The notes beneath the pieces were generated by a model. That model made no database searches, was not told the DNA's origin, and was given only the letters and a program-made list of their open reading frames with translations. DNA of 64,000 nt from positions 190,546 through 254,545 of the forward strand of contig CAWGCL010000001.1 of the NCBI GenBank assembly GCA_963820995.1. The letters are read 5' to 3'. Shown one piece after another: positions 59,273 through 64,000 of this stretch. Made by a program: the position numbers and the translations under genes. Each line of letters begins with the position of its first letter. Position 1 is the first letter of the stretch. The DNA is from JAGTVG01 sp963820995. GTDB taxonomy: Bacteria; Bacteroidota; Bacteroidia; Cytophagales; Cyclobacteriaceae.

Positions 59273-59698
59273 ATGAAAATTATCATTATAAACGGACCAA
59301 ATCTCAACCTCCTTGGGAAACGGGAGAAAGAAATTTATGGTGGGGAGAAATTTGAAACCTTCCTTATTGAGCTCAAAAGTGAGTTTAAGGGAATTGATAT
59401 TGACTATTTTCAGTCCAATGTTGAAGGGGAACTTATCAATAAGATTCATGAAACAGGTTTCGACTATGATGGCATTATCTTAAATGCTGGTGCGTATACG
59501 CATACTTCAGTAGCCATCAGGGATGCTATAGCTGGAGTTACAACCAGTGTTATTGAAGTACATCTGTCAAATGTATATGCCCGTGAATCCTTCCGTCACG
59601 AAAGCCTGATCGCTCCAAAATGTATTGGATCGATCTCAGGACTGGGAATGGAGAGCTATAGGTTGGCTATATTATACTTTTCTGGAAAAAATTCGTAA
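59273..59698 (+). CDS. aroQ: 3-dehydroquinate dehydratase, type II
   Basis: Third step of the shikimate pathway, 141 residues, forming a dodecamer. Catalytic blocks are clear: IINGPNLNLLGKREKEIYG (Asn, Arg and Tyr of the lid), FQSNVEGELINKIHE, ILNAGAYTHTSVAIRDAI (base His), EVHLSNVYARESFRHES (substrate His and Arg). Divergent from xerD with 25 bases between starts. Confidence 0.97.
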   Translation: MKIIIINGPNLNLLGKREKEIYGGEKFETFLIELKSEFKGIDIDYFQSNVEGELINKIHETGFDYDGIILNAGAYTHTSVAIRDAIAGVTTSVIEVHLSNVYARESFRHESLIAPKCIGSISGLGMESYRLAILYFSGKNS

Positions 59699-59734
59699 TT
59701 GATCCGTCTGTTATAAGAATATTTAATTTTAGCT

Positions 59735-60319
59735 TTGCCAAAAAGTATGATTAACTTCAAGGAAACCGCATCAGTTACCATCATCCTGTTTTCAATAATT
59801 GATATTGTTGGATCCATTCCTATTATCATTGACCTTAAACAAAAAACAGGAACCATTCAGTCAGGTAAAGCAACCATTGTCGCGGGAATTATTATGATTG
59901 CTTTTCTGTTCCTGGGGGAATCCATACTTCGCCTTTTTGGAATAGATGTTCAATCTTTTGCTATCGCAGGTGCGATCATTATATTATTGATCGGTTTTGA
60001 GATGATCCTTGGGATTACGCTTTTTAAGCATGAGCATGCAGATCCCGGCACAACTACAATTGTTCCGATCGCATTCCCTCTGATTGCCGGTGCCGGAACA
60101 ATGACAACTATCGTTTCGCTTAGGGCAGAATTTCAGGTCGTTAATATTCTCCTTGGGATAGCCATTAATTTAGCACTGGTATATCTGGTTTTAAAATCTT
60201 GTGTTTGGCTGGAAAATAAAATAGGACGTGGCGGCTTTATAATTATTCGTAAAGTAATGGGCATTATACTTATTGCCATCGCCATCAAATTAATTAAAAC
60301 CAATTTAGTATTGCCATGA
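59735..60319 (+). CDS. MarC-family membrane protein
   Basis: A 194-residue inner-membrane protein with six helices, MarC/YhgN family. FSIIDIVGSIPIIIDLKQKTG, GAGTMTTIVSLRAEF and the C-terminal VMGIILIAIAIKLI are family landmarks. The old link to multiple antibiotic resistance was withdrawn; the function is unknown. Its stop overlaps the rnhA start (ATGA). Confidence 0.9.
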   Translation: MPKSMINFKETASVTIILFSIIDIVGSIPIIIDLKQKTGTIQSGKATIVAGIIMIAFLFLGESILRLFGIDVQSFAIAGAIIILLIGFEMILGITLFKHEHADPGTTTIVPIAFPLIAGAGTMTTIVSLRAEFQVVNILLGIAINLALVYLVLKSCVWLENKIGRGGFIIIRKVMGIILIAIAIKLIKTNLVLP

Positions 60320-60771
60320 TCACGATATATACTGATGGTGCAGCAAAAGGAAATCCGGGACCAGGGGGCTATGGAGTTGTTTTAAAATTTCAGGGACATC
60401 GGAAAGAATTATCACAGGGATATAAGTTAACGACAAATAACCGGATGGAATTGCTCGCTGTAATAACGGGATTGGAAGCCATAAAAAAAGATGGATGGGA
60501 TGTTTTAATTTATTCTGATTCGAAATATGTGGTGGATGCTGTAGAAAAAGGATGGTTATGGCAATGGGAAAAAAAAGGATTCAAGAATAAAAAAAACATA
60601 GACCTCTGGAAACGGTTTATCCCATTATACAAAAAACATAATGTGAAGTTTAAATGGTTAAAAGGGCACGCCGGTAATCCTGAAAATGAAAGATGTGATC
60701 ATCTTGCGGTGCAAAGTGCTGAGCAATCAAAATTGATGAATGACCATGGCTATCTTTCTGAAAATTCCTGA
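60316..60771 (+). CDS. rnhA: Ribonuclease HI
   Basis: Degrades RNA in RNA/DNA hybrids, 151 residues. The four catalytic acids of the DEDD site are visible: Asp in YTDGAAKGNPGPGGYG, Glu in NNRMELLAV, Asp in IYSDSKYVVDAV and Asp in NERCDHLAV; the catalytic-loop His is in WLKGHAGNPENE. Translation-coupled to marC. Confidence 0.97.
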   Translation: MITIYTDGAAKGNPGPGGYGVVLKFQGHRKELSQGYKLTTNNRMELLAVITGLEAIKKDGWDVLIYSDSKYVVDAVEKGWLWQWEKKGFKNKKNIDLWKRFIPLYKKHNVKFKWLKGHAGNPENERCDHLAVQSAEQSKLMNDHGYLSENS

Positions 60772-60773
60772 TA

Positions 60774-61487
60774 GTGGCAAACCCCTTTTTTGAATTTAAG
60801 AAATTTAAAATCGCCCAGGAAAAAGCTGCATTTAAAGTTACAACAGACTCCTGCATACTGGGAGCATATGTCAATACCCTTAATCCGGGTTCTATTTGTG
60901 ATATAGGAACAGGCACAGGAGTCATTGCCCTGATGCTCGCTCAAAAATTTACGGATGCAAAAATCGATGCTGTGGAAATTGACAATTTATCAGCTAGACA
61001 GGCTCAGGAAAATGTAGATTCAAGTCCTTGGGCTGAAAGGATCTCAGTTATCAACGAAAGTATTCAACATTTTTCGGATTATTCCAAAAGAAAATATAGC
61101 CTTATTGTTTGTAATCCTCCGTATTATGAAGATTTCCTCAAGTCTAAGGATCATCGAAATAACTTAACAAAGCACAATATCAAAATCTCAATAAAAGAAC
61201 TGGCCAAATCAATAAATAATCTACTAATAGATCACGGCCAGTTTTATACTATCTTACCCCCCTTTTCCTTTAATAAATTACTATTTGAGCTTGAAATGTA
61301 CGATATCAGGATATTTGACAAACTGGATATTTACTCAAAATTGGAAAAACCATTGTACCGTAATATAGGTGGATTTAGCAGGAAACCTACTTCTATTATT
61401 AAAAACACACTATACATCTCTGATAAAAATGAAGATTATTCAGACAGTCTTAAAAAACTTCTTAGAGATTATTATCTGGCATTTTAA
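60774..61487 (+). CDS. trmN6: tRNA1(Val) (adenine37-N6)-methyltransferase
   Basis: SAM-dependent N6-adenine methyltransferase of the YfiC/TrmN6 family, 237 residues. The start is GTG at 60774, 2 bases after the rnhA stop. Motifs: FKFKKFKIAQEKAAFKVTTDSCILGAY-like N-terminus (FKKFKIAQEKAAFKVTTD), DIGTGTGVIALMLAQKF (SAM loop), DAVEIDNLSARQAQEN, and the catalytic NPPYYED. The end overlaps the saccharopine dehydrogenase gene by 26 bases, tail to tail. Confidence 0.92.
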   Translation: MANPFFEFKKFKIAQEKAAFKVTTDSCILGAYVNTLNPGSICDIGTGTGVIALMLAQKFTDAKIDAVEIDNLSARQAQENVDSSPWAERISVINESIQHFSDYSKRKYSLIVCNPPYYEDFLKSKDHRNNLTKHNIKISIKELAKSINNLLIDHGQFYTILPPFSFNKLLFELEMYDIRIFDKLDIYSKLEKPLYRNIGGFSRKPTSIIKNTLYISDKNEDYSDSLKKLLRDYYLAF

Positions 61488-62485
61488 TTTCCCTGGGATT
61501 TTCTTCTTTAACTTCTATGCCTGAAGTTTTTAGTCCTTCCAGGATAGGCTTGTATATTTCCTCTTTAACAGGTATTTGAACTCCTTTTAACATTATTCTA
61601 TTTTCAAGTATCAATTTTGCCGCTATCCCTACTGGGAGTCCTACTGTTTTCGCCATCCCGGTATTATCGGCATCTTCTCCCGTTGCAATCATATATGCAT
61701 TGATCACATTTAATTTATCGCCTTCAAAATATTCAAATTTATGCCACATAACAACCATATCAAGGTCCGTTTTATTCAAGGCCCACTTCTTTTTAAGAAT
61801 ATGTTCCAATATCAGGGCTGGCGAGCCTTCAGACAAACCCACTGGTTCATTGTCAAACATTCCCAGCCACTTCATTTTGAACATTTCCGTAGAATTGAAA
61901 GGCAGGTTGATATAATGGGCAAGCTTCAGCTCAACAGAATCAAATGGATTATATGACAAAAATGAATTTATAAAATCTTTGTGGGTCATTTTATCCACAT
62001 TTTCCATCATATAATCATCAGCTGTAGCGCCTAATTGAACAAATATATCCCAGGCTCTGCAGAATCCTGGTCTCCTGAAAGTTCCACGATAAAGGGTTTT
62101 TATCCCTTCGAGTCCATATAAATTCATATACTGCAATGAATCCCGGTTTGCGTAACCTTCGAAATATCCGTACCCGGGTATATGTACCATTTCAGTTCTT
62201 CTGAAAACCTTATGATAAGGTATATATTTATATTTTCCTTCCTGTAAAAATTTAACACCACCCTTACCTGCGAGCACAACATTTCTGGGATTCCATGTGA
62301 ACTTATATTGCCAGGGATTTTCATCCGGATCCGGTGCCAGTAAACCACCTGTAAATGTTTCAAAACTTCGCATTGTATTCCCTGAATTCCTTATTTTATC
62401 AATTACAGACATAGCGGACATGTGATCAATTCCTGGATCAAGGCCACATTCATTTAAAAAAATGATCCCGGCATTTTTTACTACA
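61462..62485 (-). CDS. Saccharopine dehydrogenase-like protein, N-terminus lost at an artificial junction
   Basis: The C-terminal 340 residues of a saccharopine reductase-like (Lys9-type) dehydrogenase: NECGLDPGIDHMSAM, the substrate-binding FTGGLLAPDPDENPWQYKFTW, and a normal C-terminus (VPVKEEIYKPILEGLKTSGI). Missing are the first 100 or so residues with the NAD(P) Rossmann motif. The gene stops at a T14 tract that belongs to a sequencing adapter (62486). A longer open frame to 62676 adds an Arg/Ala-rich peptide translated from foreign repeat DNA; it is not part of this protein. In the real genome the gene should continue at full length. Likely in lysine or a related amino-acid pathway. Confidence 0.88.
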
Positions 62486-62531
62486 TTTTTTTTTTTTTTC
62501 CTTGTTCCCTTTCGTTCAGTTACGTATTGCT
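62486..62531 (+). other. Oxford Nanopore ligation-adapter sequence at a chimeric junction
   Basis: T14 (62486-62499), CC, a garbled TTGTTCCC and then TTCGTTCAGTTACGTATTGC plus T (62511-62531). From memory, the Nanopore top-strand adapter is a T8 tract, CCTGTAC, then the same 3' end; the 21 terminal bases match exactly. The orientation is that of the adapter at the 5' end of a read, so the read to its right starts at 62532. This is a technical sequence, not biology. Confidence 0.92.
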
Positions 62532-64000
62532 TCGAGCGAGGATGGCTGAATGCCATCGGCGCCGCTGCCGCCACCCGTGTCACCGCCCCGCGCGCCGCCG
62601 CGGCCGCCGCTCTCGCCCTCTCACGCTCACTCTCACCCAGACTCCCACATCTCAAACTCGCTCTTTTCTGTCTCACTCTTATTTCGTTCGCTGCATTTTC
62701 AGACTAGTTTGGAGGCGGAAGGGTCGAGCGAGGATGGCTTGAATGCCAACGGGCGCCGCTGCCGCCACCGTGTCACCGCCCCGCGCGCCGCCGCGGCCGC
62801 CACTCTCGCCCTCTCACGCTCACTCTCACCCAGCCTCCCACATTTCAATCTCGCTCTTTTCTGTCTCACTCTTTTATTTGTTCGCTGCATTTCAGACTAG
62901 TTTGGAGGTGGAAAAGGGTCGAGCGAGGTATGGCTTGAATGCCACCGGCGCCGCTGCCGCCACCCGTGTCACCGCCCCGCGCGCCGCCGCGGCCGCCGCT
63001 CTCGCCCTCTCACGCTCACTCTCACCCAGACTCGCACATCTCCAACTCATCTTTTCTGTCTACTCTTTTTTGTTTGCTGCATTTTCAGACTAGTTTGGAG
63101 GTGGAAAAGGGTCGAGCGAGGATGGCTCGAATGCCACCGGCGCCGCTGCCGCCACCCGTGTCACCGCCCCGCGCGCCGCCGCGGCCGCCGCTCTCGCCCT
63201 CTCACGCTCACTCTCACCCAGCTCCCACATTTCAATCTCGCTCTTTTCTGTCTCACTCTTTTTTTGTTCGCTGCATTTCAGACTAGTTTAGAGGTGGAAA
63301 AGGGTCGAGCGAGGATGGCTTGAATGCCATCGGCGCCGCTGCCGCCACCCGTGTCACCGCCCCGCGCGCCGCCGCGGCCGCCGCTCTCGCCCTCTCACGC
63401 TCACTCTCACCCAGACTCCCACATCTTCAATCTCGCTCTTTTCTGTCTCACTCTTTTATTTGGTTCGCTGCATTTTCAGACTAGTTTGGAGGCGGAAAAG
63501 GGTCGAGCGAGGATGGCTTGAATGCCATCGGCGCCGCTGCCGCCACCCGTGTCACCGCCCCGCGCGCCGCCGCGGCCGCCACTCTCGCCCTCTCACGCTC
63601 ACTCTCACCCAGACTCGCACATCTCCAACTCAGTCTTTTCTGTCTCACTCTTTTTGTTTGCTGCATTTTCAGACTAGTTTGGAGGTGGAAAGGGGTCGAG
63701 CGAGGATGGCTCGAATGCCACCGGCGCCGCTGCCGCCACCCGTGTCACCGCCCCGCGCGCCGCCGCGGCCGCCACTCTCGCCCTCTCACGCTCACTCTCA
63801 CCCAAACTCGCACATTTCAATCTCGTTCTTTTCTGTCTCACTCTTTTTTTGGTTCGCTGCATTTTCAGACTAGTTTGGAGGCGGAAAAGGGTCGAGCGAG
63901 GATGGCTCGAATGCCATCGGCGCCGCTGCCGCCACCCGTGTCACCGCCCCGCGCGCCGCCGCGGCCGCCGCTCTCGCCCTCTCACGCTCACTCTCACCCA
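62532..64000 (+). repeat. GC-rich tandem array, 8 copies of a ~194-bp unit (foreign DNA)
   Basis: Head-to-tail units anchored on GCCGCTGCCGCCACC at 62561, 62755, 62950, 63142, 63335, 63533, 63726 and 63922, so the spacing is 192-198. Each unit has a GC-rich half (about 95 bases with GCGCGCCGCCGCGGCCGCC) and a pyrimidine-rich half (CTCTCACGCTCACTCTCACCCA ... TCTGTCTCACTC ... TTCAGACTAGTTTGGAGG). Copies differ by substitutions and by homopolymer length. Composition is wholly unlike the AT-rich chromosome. Open frames in it give Arg/Ser/Pro-rich peptides on several frames at once and are not genes. It runs past the window edge. A eukaryotic satellite is most likely. Confidence 0.93.

Noticed and set aside
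61462..62676. A 404-residue 'fusion' of an Arg/Ala-rich N-terminus to saccharopine dehydrogenase
   Set aside because: The extension is translated through the adapter and the satellite. It is an assembly chimera, not a gene fusion.
62462..63873. Several overlapping open frames of 60-140 codons on both strands in the repeat array, encoding Arg/Pro/Ser-rich peptides
   Set aside because: They recur once per repeat unit, in several frames at once, and arise from the lack of stop codons in GC-rich DNA. The DNA is foreign and joined through an adapter.
62532..64000. CRISPR array
   Set aside because: Units are about 194 bp and abut each other. There are no short repeats with unique spacers and no cas genes.

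Overview
The first 62.5 kb is one continuous, AT-rich, gene-dense stretch of a Bacteroidota chromosome. The lineage is indicated by an LpxC-FabZ fusion, a PorX-type regulator of type 9 secretion, the DUF4290, DUF4296, DUF2490 and DUF3109 families, a two-gene AccB/AccC set next to EF-P, and TAnnTTTG-like promoter boxes. I see no tRNA, rRNA, CRISPR array, insertion sequence or prophage. Most of it is housekeeping DNA.

Layout: 1-2780, a partial lipoprotein sulfatase and a serine hydrolase. 2785-6728 (minus), rsmA, mgtE, a 2-hydroxyacid dehydrogenase and a pentapeptide-repeat membrane protein. 6847-11463 (plus), pdxA, DUF177, rpmF, efp, accB, accC. 11450-12744 (minus), DUF2490 and DUF3109 proteins. 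12873-18831 (plus), an exported zinc metalloprotease and two M14-like proteins, the first lacking all catalytic residues. 18976-25369, a UvrD/PcrA helicase, DUF4290, murA, dnaN and a purine nucleoside phosphorylase. 25463-28277 (minus), a small Bat-type cluster. 28321-31085, a DUF4296 lipoprotein and mutS2. 31148-37223 (minus), a lipoprotein, an ABC ATPase, lpxA, lpxC-fabZ, lpxD and an HD phosphohydrolase. 37218-40433 (plus), porX, tsaE and alanine dehydrogenase. 40521-47153 (minus), nhaC, DUF2721 and nqrEDCBA without nqrF. 47280-53226, ispH, a coiled-coil protein, a nucleoside phosphorylase, an acetyltransferase, a polytopic membrane protein and DUF2851. 53269-59247 (minus), pyrF, lolA, ftsK, pyrD and xerD. 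59273-61487 (plus), aroQ, marC, rnhA and trmN6. 61462-62485 (minus), a saccharopine dehydrogenase cut short by the junction.

Two technical facts govern how the window should be read. First, about 16 genes are split by what look like single-base indels, mostly in short homopolymers (for example a C7 run in nqrA and an A5 run in xerD). They include genes that should be essential (lpxC-fabZ, tsaE, xerD), so uncorrected long-read errors explain this far better than gene decay. I annotate these genes as single loci and give the break point. Second, at 62486-62531 a T14 tract runs into TTCGTTCAGTTACGTATTGC followed by T, which I recall as the 3' part of the Oxford Nanopore ligation adapter. Everything after it (62532-64000) is a GC-rich tandem array of about 194 bp units, unlike the rest in composition and without credible genes. 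The window therefore joins a Bacteroidota contig to an unrelated, probably eukaryotic, satellite read through an untrimmed adapter. The truncation of the last gene and the open frames in the array are artefacts.

Biologically, the most interesting items are the dead/active M14 pair, a MurA with Asp in place of the fosfomycin-target Cys, an nqr operon that ends in a terminator after nqrE, and a reduced Bat cluster without moxR. I did not find a convincing new multi-gene system.
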